Source of the DNA: DSNY01 sp964539745
Lineage (GTDB): Bacteria > Pseudomonadota > Gammaproteobacteria > Burkholderiales > Burkholderiaceae_F
NCBI GenBank assembly: GCA_964539745.1
Contig: CAZIJU010000001.1
Location: 81,259 to 145,258, forward strand
Direction: 5' to 3'
DNA: 64,000 bases
Shown in pieces: positions 44,784 to 56,984 of this stretch (its first letter is position 1; each line of letters begins with the position of its first letter). A program made the translations under genes and the position numbers. The notes under the pieces are model-generated. The model was not told the DNA's origin, made no database searches, and worked only from the letters and a program-made list of their open reading frames with translations.

Positions 44784-46004
44784 ATGCAGACCGCGCTCGC
44801 CGATTGGATCCGCGACACGCCCGAGGGCCGCGAGGCCGACGCCATCCTGCGCAAGTGCGTGCACTGCGGCTTCTGCACCGCGACCTGTCCAACCTACCAG
44901 TTGCTCGGCGACGAACTCGACGGCCCGCGCGGCCGCATCTACCTGATGAAGCAGGCGCTCGAGGGGCATCCGGTCACGGCCAGGACTCAACTGCACCTCG
45001 ATCGGTGCCTGACCTGCCGCAACTGCGAGACGACCTGTCCGTCCGGTGTGCAGTATGGGCGCCTGCTCGACATCGGCCGCGCGGTCGTCGACCGCCGCGT
45101 GCCGCGGCCGCTGTCGCAGCGGCTCGTGCGCACCGCGTTGAAGGAAGGATTGACGAGCCCGCTGTTCGCGCCGGCGATGAAGCTCGGCCAGGCGGTGCGC
45201 CCGCTGTTGCCGGCATCGCTCAAGCTCAAGGTGCCCGCGAAGCAGGATGCAGGCCGGTGGCCCGCGCGCTCGCACGCGCGCAGGATGCTGCTGCTCGAAG
45301 GCTGCGTTCAGCCGGCGATGCAGCCGAACATCAACACCGCGACCGCGCGCGTGTTCGACGCGCTCGGCATCGAGCTGGTGCGTCCGGCGAACGCCGGCTG
45401 TTGCGGAGCGATCCGCTACCACCTCGACGATCACGACGGCGGGCTGGCGGACGCGCGCGCGAACATCGACGCCTGGTGGCCGCACGTCGAGGCCGGCTGC
45501 GAGGCGATCGTGATGAACGCCTCCGGCTGCGGCGCGATGGTCAAGGAATACGGCGATCTGCTGCGGAACGATCCAGCGTATGCGGATAAAGCGCAGCGCA
45601 TCGCAGCGCTGACGAAGGATGTCGTCGAACTGTTGTCGGCGTTGCCTGACGAACTCAAGCGCAAGCTTGGCCCTGCGCCCGCGCAGCGCGTCGTCTTCCA
45701 CCCGCCCTGCACGCTGCAGCACGCGCAGAGGATCCGCGGCGCGGTCGAGGACCTGCTGCGCGCACTCGGCGCCGAGGTGCTGCCGTTCGCGGAGAGCCAC
45801 TTCTGCTGCGGTTCGGCCGGCACGTATTCGGTGCTGCAGCCGGAGCTCGCATACCGGCTGCGCGACCGCAAGCTCGCCAACCTGCAGGCGCCAAAGCCCG
45901 ACGTGATCCTGTCGGCGAACATCGGCTGCATCGCGCATCTGGCGAGCGGTACGGATACGCCGGTCATGCACTGGATCGAATGGGTCGACCGGCGGCTCGG
46001 GTAG
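44784..46004 (+). CDS. glcF: Glycolate oxidase iron-sulfur subunit GlcF
   Basis: 406 residues. Two [4Fe-4S] motifs are present: C25, C28, C31, C35 (CVHCGFCTATCP) and C75, C78, C81, C85 (CLTCRNCETTCP). Two cysteine-rich CCG-type domains follow (GCVQPAMQPNINTATARV...ANAGCCGAIRYH; PPCTLQHAQRI...ESHFCCGSAGTY). It carries electrons from the flavin subunits to the quinone pool. The lrgA-like gene starts 28 bases later in the same direction. Confidence 0.95.
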   Translation: MQTALADWIRDTPEGREADAILRKCVHCGFCTATCPTYQLLGDELDGPRGRIYLMKQALEGHPVTARTQLHLDRCLTCRNCETTCPSGVQYGRLLDIGRAVVDRRVPRPLSQRLVRTALKEGLTSPLFAPAMKLGQAVRPLLPASLKLKVPAKQDAGRWPARSHARRMLLLEGCVQPAMQPNINTATARVFDALGIELVRPANAGCCGAIRYHLDDHDGGLADARANIDAWWPHVEAGCEAIVMNASGCGAMVKEYGDLLRNDPAYADKAQRIAALTKDVVELLSALPDELKRKLGPAPAQRVVFHPPCTLQHAQRIRGAVEDLLRALGAEVLPFAESHFCCGSAGTYSVLQPELAYRLRDRKLANLQAPKPDVILSANIGCIAHLASGTDTPVMHWIEWVDRRLG

Positions 46005-46032
46005 CGCCCGGTTCCTCGCGCGCGTCGACGCC

Positions 46033-46386
46033 GTGATCGCCCCGCTCGCCACCCTGCTCGCGTTTCAGCTTGCCGGCGAGGCGCTCGCCTACGGCTTCAA
46101 GCTGCCGATCCCGGGACCCGTGATCGGCATGGCGCTGCTGCTGGCCGCGCTCGCGCTGCGCCCCGCCCTGCTCGACGCGCTGCGGCCGGCTTCGACGGCG
46201 CTGCTGCAGCACCTGTCGCTGCTGTTCGTACCCGCGGGTGTCGGCGTGATGGTGCACGGGCGCAGGCTGGCCGACGAGGGCGTGGCGATCGTCGTGGCGC
46301 TTGTGCTTTCCGCGGTGCTCGCGCTCGCGGCCACCGCGCTCACGGTGCAAGCGCTGTGGCCGCGCGACGAGGAAGACGCCGCATGA
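46033..46386 (+). CDS. lrgA: LrgA/CidA family membrane protein
   Basis: 117 residues with four hydrophobic helices; KLPIPGPVIGMALLLAALAL and LSLLFVPAGVGVMVHG are typical of CidA/LrgA. A GTG start at 46033 was used. The stop overlaps the lrgB start as ATGA. LrgAB was first described as a holin-antiholin-like pair. More recent work links homologues to small organic acid transport: PftAB for pyruvate, and plastid PLGG1, an LrgA-LrgB fusion, for glycolate/glycerate. Its position directly after glcDEF fits the transport role. Confidence 0.9.
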   Translation: MIAPLATLLAFQLAGEALAYGFKLPIPGPVIGMALLLAALALRPALLDALRPASTALLQHLSLLFVPAGVGVMVHGRRLADEGVAIVVALVLSAVLALAATALTVQALWPRDEEDAA

Positions 46387-47123
46387 CGCCGCCGTTGGCG
46401 CCGGTCAAGGACGTCTGGGTCTACCTGTCGGCCTCGCCGCTGCTGTGGCTGACGCTGACCCTGCTCGCCTACCTCTTCGCGTTCGCGCTGTACCGGCGCA
46501 GCCGCTTCAACCCGCTCGTCAATCCGGTCGCGATCAGCATCGCGCTGCTGGTCGGCGTGCTCGCGGCCACGCGCTCGGACTACGCGACCTACTTCGAGGG
46601 CGCGCAGTTCGTGCACTTCCTGCTCGGCCCGGCCACTGTCGCACTCGCGGTGCCGCTCGCCGAGCAGACCGCGAAGCTGAGGCGCGCGTGGCTGGCGCTC
46701 GCCGCCGGGCTTGCGGTCGGCGTCGTCGTCGCCCTCGTCTCGGCCGTGGTGATCGCTTGGCTGCTCGGCGCATCGACGGCCACACTCGCCTCGCTCGCGC
46801 CGAAGTCGGTGACGACACCCGTGGCGATGGGCATCAGCGAGAAAATTGGCGGGCTGCCTTCGCTGACCGCGGTATCGGTGGTGCTGACCGGCATCGTCGG
46901 CGCCGCACTCGGCCGCTTCGTCTTCGATGCGCTGCGCGTGCGCTCGTGGGCGGCGCGCGGCTTCGCCATTGGCCTGGCCGCGCACGGTCAGGGCGTGGCG
47001 CGCGCCTTCATCGTCAACCAGGAAGCCGGCGCCTTCGCCGGGCTGGCGATGGGGCTCACCGCGCTGGTCACCGCGCTGGTGGCGCCGTGGCTTGCGCCCA
47101 GGCTGATCGCGCTGCTGACGTGA
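46383..47123 (+). CDS. lrgB: LrgB family membrane protein
   Basis: 246 residues, about seven to eight hydrophobic helices. The LrgB core FLLGPATVALAVPLAEQTAKLRRAWLAL, ASLAPKSVTTPVAMGISEKIGGLPSLTAVSVVLTGIVGAALG and AHGQGVARAFIVNQEAGAFAGLAMGLTALVTA is intact. It forms a transporter with LrgA. ATGA overlap with lrgA; both are downstream of glcF and probably co-transcribed with it. Confidence 0.93.
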   Translation: MTPPLAPVKDVWVYLSASPLLWLTLTLLAYLFAFALYRRSRFNPLVNPVAISIALLVGVLAATRSDYATYFEGAQFVHFLLGPATVALAVPLAEQTAKLRRAWLALAAGLAVGVVVALVSAVVIAWLLGASTATLASLAPKSVTTPVAMGISEKIGGLPSLTAVSVVLTGIVGAALGRFVFDALRVRSWAARGFAIGLAAHGQGVARAFIVNQEAGAFAGLAMGLTALVTALVAPWLAPRLIALLT

Positions 47124-47141
47124 CGCGCGACGGCCCGCGCG

Positions 47142-47423
47142 TCACGCCGCGCGATTGCGCGCGCGGTCGCGCGCCAGCACGAAGTCGAACGCCAGTGCGA
47201 CGGCGCGCTCGACCGCTGCCGCGTTGGCGCGCCGCTCCTCGTCGGTGAGGTAGAAAGCGAAGTCCACGTCGTGGCGGATATAGCGCGGCGGCAGCCGGTT
47301 CAGCGCGACGCAGGCGATATCGGCCAGCAGCCGCGGATCCGCCAGGCCGCGCTCGCGCGCGACGCGCACGACCTCGGCGATCACCGGGCGTTCGTGGTGG
47401 TTGTGGATCGTGTCGAATTCCAT
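47142..47423 (-). CDS. ComFB family protein
   Basis: 93 residues from the ATG at complement 47423 (MEFDTIHNHHERPVIAEVV), the position at which family members begin. The diagnostic pattern of late-competence protein ComFB is seen: HNHxE near the N-terminus, DIACVALNRLPPRYIRHDVDF in the middle. Members in other bacteria bind cyclic di-nucleotides (CdgR/ComFB in cyanobacteria), but this protein's ligand is unknown. It is divergent from the histidine kinase gene. Confidence 0.8.
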   Translation of the reverse strand: MEFDTIHNHHERPVIAEVVRVARERGLADPRLLADIACVALNRLPPRYIRHDVDFAFYLTDEERRANAAAVERAVALAFDFVLARDRARNRAA

Positions 47424-47453
47424 CGTCGTTCGCGCGGCGCCGAATGTGCGGTA

Positions 47454-47466
47454 CGTTGGACCAACG
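47454..47466. promoter_or_regulatory. 13-bp palindrome between comFB-like and kinase genes
   Basis: CGTTGG-A-CCAACG is a perfect palindrome with one central base. It lies 31 bases upstream of the ComFB-like start and 153 bases upstream of the kinase start, where a regulator of either gene could bind. Short palindromes occur by chance, so this is only a candidate. Confidence 0.3.
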
Positions 47467-47618
47467 CGGCCGATCGTGATACGGGCGATCGATGAGCGTT
47501 GCGACGATAAATGCGGCCAACGCCTCACATATCTCGCGGCCGCCGGCCTCCCCTACGGCTCTGGCATCCGCTGCGCCGCAGGAGTATGTTGCCGGCGGCG
47601 ACCGGTTGAGGAGGTGCC

Positions 47619-50080
<2,462 letters not shown>

Positions 50081-50084
<4 letters not shown>

Positions 50085-50432
50085 AGACGATCCTGATCGT
50101 CGAGGACATCGAGATGAATCGCGACCTGCTCGCGCAGTTGCTCGAGCACCGCTACCGGCTCGTGTTCGCCGGCGACGGCATCGGTGCGCTCGAACGCGCT
50201 GCCACCGAGAAGCCGGATCTCGTGCTGATGGACCTGTCGCTGCCGCGCATGGACGGCTGGGAGGCGACGCGCCGGCTGAAGACCGACCCGGCGCTCGCGC
50301 ACATCCCCGTCATCGCGCTGACCGCGCACGCGATGGCCGATGACGAGGCGCGCGCCCGCGCCGCGGGCTGCGACGATTTCCTGACCAAGCCCGTCGAAGA
50401 AGACGCGCTGTTCGGCAAGCTCGCGACCTACC

Positions 50433-50443
<11 letters not shown>
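50081..50443 (+). CDS. Single-domain response regulator
   Basis: 120 residues, one receiver domain only. Acidic pocket E8/D9, phosphoacceptor D51 (LVLMDLSLPRMDGWEA), conserved Thr in LTAHAM and Lys in FLTKPVEE. It is coupled to the kinase by ATGA and its 3' end overlaps the next regulator by 11 bases. With no output domain it could be a phosphate shuttle or sink between the kinase and the sigma-54-type regulator. Confidence 0.95.
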
Positions 50444-51812
<1,369 letters not shown>

Positions 51813-51822
51813 CCGCCATATT

Positions 51823-51858
51823 CGACGGCCGTGCCTTCATCGGCGACGGCCGTCGCCG
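51823..51858. promoter_or_regulatory. Candidate activator-binding sites (two palindromes, 21 bp apart)
   Basis: ACGGCCGT (51825-51832) within CGACGGCCGT, and the 18-base perfect palindrome CGGCGACGGCCGTCGCCG (51841-51858), share the core GACGGCCGT. Their centres (51828.5 and 51849.5) are 21 bases apart, about two helical turns, so two dimers could bind the same DNA face. They lie 75-110 bases upstream of the -24 box, a normal distance for enhancer sites of NtrC-type activators. The core decamer also occurs inside coding DNA (Asp-Gly-Arg codons), so only the full arrangement is informative. Confidence 0.55.
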
Positions 51859-51933
51859 CATCAGCTCGTTCGTCGATTTGCACGCCTGCGCCCAGGTCCT
51901 TGATCTAACGGGCTTTCCGACATGGGCCTGCGC

Positions 51934-51949
51934 TGGCACGCCGGATGCG
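51934..51949 (+). promoter_or_regulatory. Sigma-54 (-24/-12) promoter
   Basis: TGGCACG-CCGG-ATGC matches the consensus TGGCACG-N4-TTGC at every defined base but one. GG (51935-51936) and GC (51947-51948) have the required spacing. Transcription would start near 51960. The predicted 5' leader then holds a GGGAGC-CTTC-GCTCCC hairpin (51968-51983) and a strong AAGGAG before the ATG at 52010. It follows directly after a sigma-54-dependent regulator gene. Confidence 0.7.
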
Positions 51950-52009
51950 ATGCATGGATCGCCGGGCGGGAGCCTTCGCTCCCCGGGTCCAACGCAAGGA
52001 GCACGTCAC

Positions 52010-52387
52010 ATGAAACTGCATCTGTCTGGCATCGATCACATCCGCCGCATCGCCACGCAGAGCGCGCTTGCGGCCGCCGCCGTCCTCGCAGCAGCCGGCA
52101 CGGCGGTGTCGGCTCAGCAGCGTCAGACCGCGCACGTCGCATCGGACATCGCTGTCGCATTCGATTCGCCGGCCGGCCTCGAGCGCGCGTTCTGGGTCTG
52201 CGACTACGCCGGCACGCACCTGGGCGTCGATCCGGCCACCGGGGCCGCGTGCGTCGCCATCACCGAGGCGTTGAAGCAGTCGAAGTTCAACGGCGACTTC
52301 GACGCGCTGCTGGCGTGGTGGCGCACGCACAAGCCCGCCGAGCATCGCGCGATCGCCGAAACGATGAGCGACGGCACGGCGCGCTGA
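52010..52387 (+). CDS. Small exported protein of unknown function, predicted sigma-54 target
   Basis: 125 residues, with AAGGAG eight bases before the ATG. A signal peptide (about 1-35, ending GTAVSA|QQ) leaves a mature protein of about 90 residues. It has two cysteines (C64, C81) that could form a disulfide in VCDYAGTHLGVDPATGAAC, then an amphipathic helix (ITEALKQSKFNGDFDALLAWWRTHKPAEHRAIAETM). I do not recognise a family. A -24/-12 promoter and two palindromes stand upstream, just after the NtrC-type gene, so it is the likely output of the adjacent kinase cascade. Confidence 0.8.
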   Translation: MKLHLSGIDHIRRIATQSALAAAAVLAAAGTAVSAQQRQTAHVASDIAVAFDSPAGLERAFWVCDYAGTHLGVDPATGAACVAITEALKQSKFNGDFDALLAWWRTHKPAEHRAIAETMSDGTAR

Positions 52388-52410
52388 GCGGCGCCGACGG
52401 CAGACCGCGG

Positions 52411-53730
52411 TCAGATCGCCTCCAGCTCCCTGCGGATCCCGCGCACGCCGCGCCAGACGAGCCAGGCGAGCACCGGGATGGCGGCGGCGGTCACCCAGTC
52501 GGGATTTAGCGCGGGCCACACGGACTTGATCGGCTTGACCGCGTAGCTCACGAGACCGACCGCGTAGTAGGTGATCGCCGCGACCGACAGGCCCTCGACG
52601 GTCTGCTGCAGCCGCAGCGACAGCTTGCCGCGGCGTTCCATCGCGGCGAGCAGCTTCGAGTTCTGCTCCTCGCGCGCGATGTCCACGCGCGTGCGCAGCA
52701 GTTCGCTGGCGCGCGCGATGCGCGCCGACAGTTCCTGCTGCCGGCGCGCGGCGGCCAGCACGGTGTTGATCGCCGGCTCGAGCCGGCGCGACAAAAACTC
52801 GCCGATCGTCGGGATGCCGCCGATGCGCTCCTCGCGCAGCTCGGCGACGCGCTTGGTGACGATGTCCCAGTACGCCTTCGACGCGGAAAAGCGAAACGCG
52901 GTCGTGGCGACCGCCCGCTCCATCTCGGCGGCCAGTTGCGTCAGGTCGTCGAGCAGCATGCGCTCCTCGCGTTCGACCTCGGCGGTCGCGTGCGCGCCGA
53001 GTTCGGCGATGCGCGCGGTGATCGTCGACAGCCGCTGCTCGGCGACGGTCAGCGTCGCCGACATCTCGCGCGCGAGCGGAAACGCGAGCATCGCCATCAC
53101 GCGGTAGATGCCGATGTCGATGAGCCGCTGCACGACGCGCGCGCGCTGGCCGCGCGTGAGCCTGCGGTCGAGCACGAGCCAGCGGCTGCGCCCGTCGGCG
53201 GTCAACTGGAAGTCGGTGAAGACGCAGGCGCCGGCGTCGGACACCTGGCTGCCGACCAACGTCGGCCCGGAAAAAACCCGCGCGAGCGCCTCGGTCGACG
53301 GCTCGCGTTCGCCCGCGGGCAGGAAGGTCACGTCGATCGCCTTGATGGTCTGGCCGGGCAGCGCCGAGAGCCAGTCCGCCGGCACCGCGTCGAACGCCGT
53401 CGCAAGCGCCGGCGGCGCCGCGGCGTCCTCGATTGCCAGTGGCCGGATCAGCGTGTAGCTCGTGAACTCGCTGTGGCGCTCCCACTTCACGCGCAGCGCG
53501 TCGAGTTCGACGACGACGTGCGGGTTCTGCGGCGTTTCGAGCGTGCGCCCGTGCCGCTCGAGCAGCGCGCGCAGCGGCGCGAGTTCGTCGCGCTCGTCCG
53601 CGCCGCGCAGCAGCGCCACGCACGAGATCGCCGCCGGCGGCTCGACGGCCACCGGCGGGCGCGCGTGGACCTCGTCGGCGAGCCGGCGCCGCAGCGGGTG
53701 TTCGGCAGGAAGCTGGATCGTCGCGCTCAT
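52411..53730 (-). CDS. DUF3422 family membrane protein
   Basis: 439 residues from the ATG at complement 53730 (MSATIQLPAEHPLRRRLADEVHARPP). The family begins HPLR..L..E.HARP and has KWERHSEFTSYTLIRP; the middle is helical (LTVAEQRLSTITARIAELGAHATAEVEREERMLLDDLTQLAAEMER). Two C-terminal helices (LSVAAITYYAVGLVSYAVKPI, VTAAAIPVLAWLVWRGVRGIRRE) form a hairpin in the inner membrane. Conserved in proteobacteria; function unknown. Confidence 0.9.
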   Translation of the reverse strand: MSATIQLPAEHPLRRRLADEVHARPPVAVEPPAAISCVALLRGADERDELAPLRALLERHGRTLETPQNPHVVVELDALRVKWERHSEFTSYTLIRPLAIEDAAAPPALATAFDAVPADWLSALPGQTIKAIDVTFLPAGEREPSTEALARVFSGPTLVGSQVSDAGACVFTDFQLTADGRSRWLVLDRRLTRGQRARVVQRLIDIGIYRVMAMLAFPLAREMSATLTVAEQRLSTITARIAELGAHATAEVEREERMLLDDLTQLAAEMERAVATTAFRFSASKAYWDIVTKRVAELREERIGGIPTIGEFLSRRLEPAINTVLAAARRQQELSARIARASELLRTRVDIAREEQNSKLLAAMERRGKLSLRLQQTVEGLSVAAITYYAVGLVSYAVKPIKSVWPALNPDWVTAAAIPVLAWLVWRGVRGIRRELEAI

Positions 53731-53777
53731 CGCACGACCCCGGGCGGCCCGGGCGACCGGCGCGCCTTCAACCGACT

Positions 53778-54409
53778 GGGCATTACCCAATCTCCTGACG
53801 CCGCCACCTCACACGTCGATTTCGCCGGTACGAGCGCCGGTTCCGTCATCGCGACCCCGGCCTTGGGGCCGGGGGGGATCTCGGCTTTGCGAGTGGCCGG
53901 GATTCCTCGCCTTCGGCTCGGAATGACAAGGAGGGGCGGCTCTGAATGACGCGCCGCTGTCATCCCGACCCCGGCGCCGCGCCGGGGGAGGGATCTCGGC
54001 TTTGCAAAGGGCTGGGATTCCTCGCCTTGGGCTGGGAATGACAAGAAGGGGTCGGCTCGGAATGACGAGGAGGAGGCGGCTCCGAATGACAAGGAGGGGG
54101 CGGCGCGGAATGACAGCCAGCAGGGAGTCGGAATGACGGGCGGTGCGGATTCGAAATGACGAGGACGGGGCGGCTCGGATTGACTCGCCGCCGTCATCCC
54201 GACCCCGGCCCCGGGCCGGGGGAGGGATCTCGGTTCTGCAAAGGCTGAGATTCCTCGCCTTCGGCTCGGAATGACAAGGAGTCGGCGGCTCGGAATGACG
54301 AGGAGAGGGCGGCTCTGAATGATGACGAGGCGTGTGGGCTCGGGATGCCGAGGAGTGCGGGTGACGAATGGCGGCCGGCCGGAAGCTGTCACGACGAGTC
54401 GCAACGCTC
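53778..54409. mobile_element. Non-coding element with imperfect terminal inverted repeats (element F)
   Basis: 632 bases. Left end GGGCATTACCCAATC then TCCTGACGCCGCC; right end, reverse-complemented, GAGCGTTGCGACTC then GTCGTGACAGC. Contains full palindromic units, several in the variant where the left arm includes a GACCCCGGC...GCCGGGG hairpin, and a right-arm array with a 23-25-base period (GAATGAC or a variant at 54036, 54060, 54084, 54108, 54131, 54154, 54179). It ends eight bases before the pncA stop codon. No coding potential. Confidence 0.6.
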
Positions 54410-54416
54410 GATCGCT

Positions 54417-55034
54417 TCAAAGCGCCGACGTATCCACGAGCGCAATGCCCGCCTGCGCGAGTGCGGCGCGCGCGGCGGCGAGCGAGCCCGCGGTGTCGAT
54501 CGCGCGGCACGCGTCTTCGATCACGTAGGTTTCGAAGCCCGCGGCCTTCGCGTCGAGCGCGCTCCACGCGACGCAGAAGTCGGTCGCGAGCCCGCAGCAG
54601 TAGACCGTCGCGATGCCGCGCTCGCGCAGCAGCCCGGCCAGGCCGGTCGGGGTCTTGCGGTCGGCCTCGATGAAGGCCGAGTAGCTGTCGGTGTGCGCGT
54701 GATAGCCCTTGCGGATGATCGCCTGCGCGTGCGGCACGTCGAGCGCGGCGGCGAAGTCCGCGCCGCGCGTGCCCTGCACGCAGTGATCGGGCCACAACAC
54801 CTGCTCGCCGTATGCGAGGCGGGTCGTCTCGAAGGGGTTCTTGCCCGGATGGGCGGAAGCGAACGAGATGTGCCGGGGCGTATGCCAGTCCTGCGTCAGG
54901 ATCACGTTGGCGAAGCCGCGCGCGATCCGGTTGATCACGGCAACGACTTCGTCGCCGCGCGGCACCGCGAGCGCACCGCCCGGCAGGAAGTCGTTCTGCA
55001 CGTCGATGACGAGCAACACCGCGTCCGAGCGCAT
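54417..55034 (-). CDS. pncA: Nicotinamidase
   Basis: 205 residues of the isochorismatase-fold PncA family. Catalytic D11 (LLVIDVQNDFLPGGALAVPRGDEV), the metal site DWHTPRHISF, the Lys in IIRKGYHAHTDSYSAF and the nucleophile Cys in CCGLATDFCVAWSALDA are present. It converts nicotinamide to nicotinate for NAD salvage. GGAGG lies seven bases before the ATG. It starts 15 bases after pntB, so it is the last gene of the transhydrogenase operon. Confidence 0.95.
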   Translation of the reverse strand: MRSDAVLLVIDVQNDFLPGGALAVPRGDEVVAVINRIARGFANVILTQDWHTPRHISFASAHPGKNPFETTRLAYGEQVLWPDHCVQGTRGADFAAALDVPHAQAIIRKGYHAHTDSYSAFIEADRKTPTGLAGLLRERGIATVYCCGLATDFCVAWSALDAKAAGFETYVIEDACRAIDTAGSLAAARAALAQAGIALVDTSAL

Positions 55035-55049
55035 GATGACGCCTCCGTT

Positions 55050-56480
55050 TCAGTCGAGCGCCTTGACCATCTCCTCGACGACCTTCTTGGCGTCGCCGAA
55101 AACCATCATCGTCTTGTCCATGTAGAACAGCTCGTTGTCCAGCCCCGCATAGCCCGCCGCCATCGAGCGCTTGTTGACGATGATCTGGCGCGCCTTGTAC
55201 GCCTCCAGGATCGGCATGCCGGCGATCGGCGACTTCGGATCCTTGGCGGCGGGATTGACCACGTCGTTGGCGCCGAGCACGAGCACCACGTCGGTGTCGG
55301 CAAAGTCCGGGTTGATGTCCTCCATCTCGAAGACCTGGTCGTACGGCACCTCGGCCTCGGCGAGCAGCACGTTCATGTGTCCCGGCATCCGGCCGGCGAC
55401 CGGATGGATCGCATAGCGCACGCGAACGCCCTTTTCGATCAGCTTGTCGGCGAGTTCCTTCAGCGGATGCTGCGCGCGCGCCACCGCCAGACCGTAGCCC
55501 GGCACGATGATGACGCTTTCGGCGTTGGCGAGCAAAAACGCGGCATCGTCGGGCGATCCGGTCTTGACCGGCCGCTGCTCGCCTGCGGCGGCCGCCGTTG
55601 CGCCTTCCTGGCCGAAGCCGCCCAGGATCACGTTGAAGAACGAGCGGTTCATCGCGCGGCACATGATGTACGAGAGGATCGCGCCGGAGGAGCCGACCAG
55701 GCTGCCCGCGATGATCAGCATCGAGTTGTTCAGCGAAAAGCCGATGCCTGCCGCAGCCCAACCCGAATAGCTGTTCAGCATCGACACCACGACCGGCATG
55801 TCGGCGCCGCCGATCGGGATGATGATCAGCACGCCCAGCACGAAGGCGATCGCCAGCATCACCCAGAACGGCAGCCAGTCCTGCGTGACGACGAACCACA
55901 GCCCGAACGCGAGCATCGCCAGCGCCAGCGCCAGGTTCAGCATGTGCTGCCCCGGGAAGACCACCGGCGCGCTGCGGAACACGCGCAGCTTGTACTTGCC
56001 CGCCAGCTTGCCGAACGCGATCACCGAACCGGAGAACGTGATCGCGCCGACGAAGGCGCCGATGAACAGCTCCACGCGGTTACCGGTCGGGATCGCGCCG
56101 CCGCGCTCGACGATGCCGAAGGCCCACGGTTCGGCGACGGTGGCGATCGCGATGAACACCGCGGCAAGACCGACCATCGAGTGCATGAAGGCGACCATCT
56201 CGGGCATCTTGGTCATCTCGACGCGAAAAGCGATCGTCGTGCCGACCGCGCCGCCGACGACCAGGCCGAGCAGAATCCAGCCCATGCCGGCGGTCGCGAT
56301 GTCGGGGCGCAGCTTGTAGACCAGCGCGACGGTGGTCGCGATCGCGATCGCCATGCCGACCATGCCGAAGACGTTGCCGGCGCGCGAGGTCGTCGGATGC
56401 GACAGGCCTTTCAGCGCCTGGATGAAGCACACCGACGCGACCAGATACAGCAGGATGACGACGTTGAGGCTGAGGGTCAT
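55050..56480 (-). CDS. pntB: NAD(P) transhydrogenase subunit beta
   Basis: 476 residues: about nine membrane helices then, from about residue 300, the NADP(H)-binding domain III (ESVIIVPGYGLAVARAQHPLKELADKL, VRYAIHPVAGRMPGHMNVLLAEAEVPYDQV, VLVLGANDVVNPAAKDPKSPIAGMPILE, VNKRSMAAGYAGLDNELFY). The enzyme couples proton entry to hydride transfer from NADH to NADP+. GGAGG seven bases upstream. It is separated from the pntAB stop by 149 bases that hold no recognisable gene. Confidence 0.97.
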   Translation of the reverse strand: MTLSLNVVILLYLVASVCFIQALKGLSHPTTSRAGNVFGMVGMAIAIATTVALVYKLRPDIATAGMGWILLGLVVGGAVGTTIAFRVEMTKMPEMVAFMHSMVGLAAVFIAIATVAEPWAFGIVERGGAIPTGNRVELFIGAFVGAITFSGSVIAFGKLAGKYKLRVFRSAPVVFPGQHMLNLALALAMLAFGLWFVVTQDWLPFWVMLAIAFVLGVLIIIPIGGADMPVVVSMLNSYSGWAAAGIGFSLNNSMLIIAGSLVGSSGAILSYIMCRAMNRSFFNVILGGFGQEGATAAAAGEQRPVKTGSPDDAAFLLANAESVIIVPGYGLAVARAQHPLKELADKLIEKGVRVRYAIHPVAGRMPGHMNVLLAEAEVPYDQVFEMEDINPDFADTDVVLVLGANDVVNPAAKDPKSPIAGMPILEAYKARQIIVNKRSMAAGYAGLDNELFYMDKTMMVFGDAKKVVEEMVKALD

Positions 56481-56629
56481 GCCTTAGCCTCCGTGGGCGA
56501 TGCCTGCGTTGGCCGTTGCCGCCGCCGATGGCGACCGGCGGCAGGCTTCGGCGAAAACCCGGCGTCGTTGCAGCGAACGACACCGCCTCGCCGCTTCCGC
56601 GGCAAAGACCCCGGTCCGGTTGGCGAACG

Positions 56630-56938
56630 TCATTTCTTCTCCCCCTTCGGCTCTTTCTTCTTGAACATCTCGAGCATCCGGCGCGTCACGAGGAATCCGC
56701 CGAACACGTTGACCGCGGCCAGCGCCACCGCGAGCACGCCCATCGCCTTGCCGAGCCCGGTTTCGGTCATCGCGGCGGCGAGCATGCCGCCGACGATGAT
56801 GATCGCCGAGATCGCGTTCGTGACGCTCATCAGCGGCGTATGCAGCGCCGGCGTGACGTTCCACACGACGTGGTAGCCGACGTAGATCGCCAGCACGAAG
56901 ATGATCAGGTTGATGACGGTGGGACTGACCGCTTCCAC
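56630..56938 (-). CDS. pntAB: NAD(P) transhydrogenase subunit alpha, membrane part
   Basis: 102 residues with three hydrophobic helices (INLIIFVLAIYVGYHVVWNV, ALHTPLMSVTNAISAIIIVGGML, VLAVALAAVNVFGGFLVTRRML), the split-off C-terminal part of PntA. A GTG start at complement 56938 has GGGAGG six bases upstream. A repeat element of about 800 bases lies between it and pntAA. Confidence 0.95.
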   Translation of the reverse strand: MEAVSPTVINLIIFVLAIYVGYHVVWNVTPALHTPLMSVTNAISAIIIVGGMLAAAMTETGLGKAMGVLAVALAAVNVFGGFLVTRRMLEMFKKKEPKGEKK

Positions 56939-56984
56939 TCGATGCCTCCCTTGAAGCTTGTCCGTGTTTGAGCATTACCGATTC

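Noticed and set aside
47561..47577. TGGCATCCGCTGCGCC upstream of the kinase gene as a -24/-12 promoter
   Set aside because: GG and GC have the right spacing, but the -12 half lacks the TT and the -24 half lacks CACG; too weak to call.
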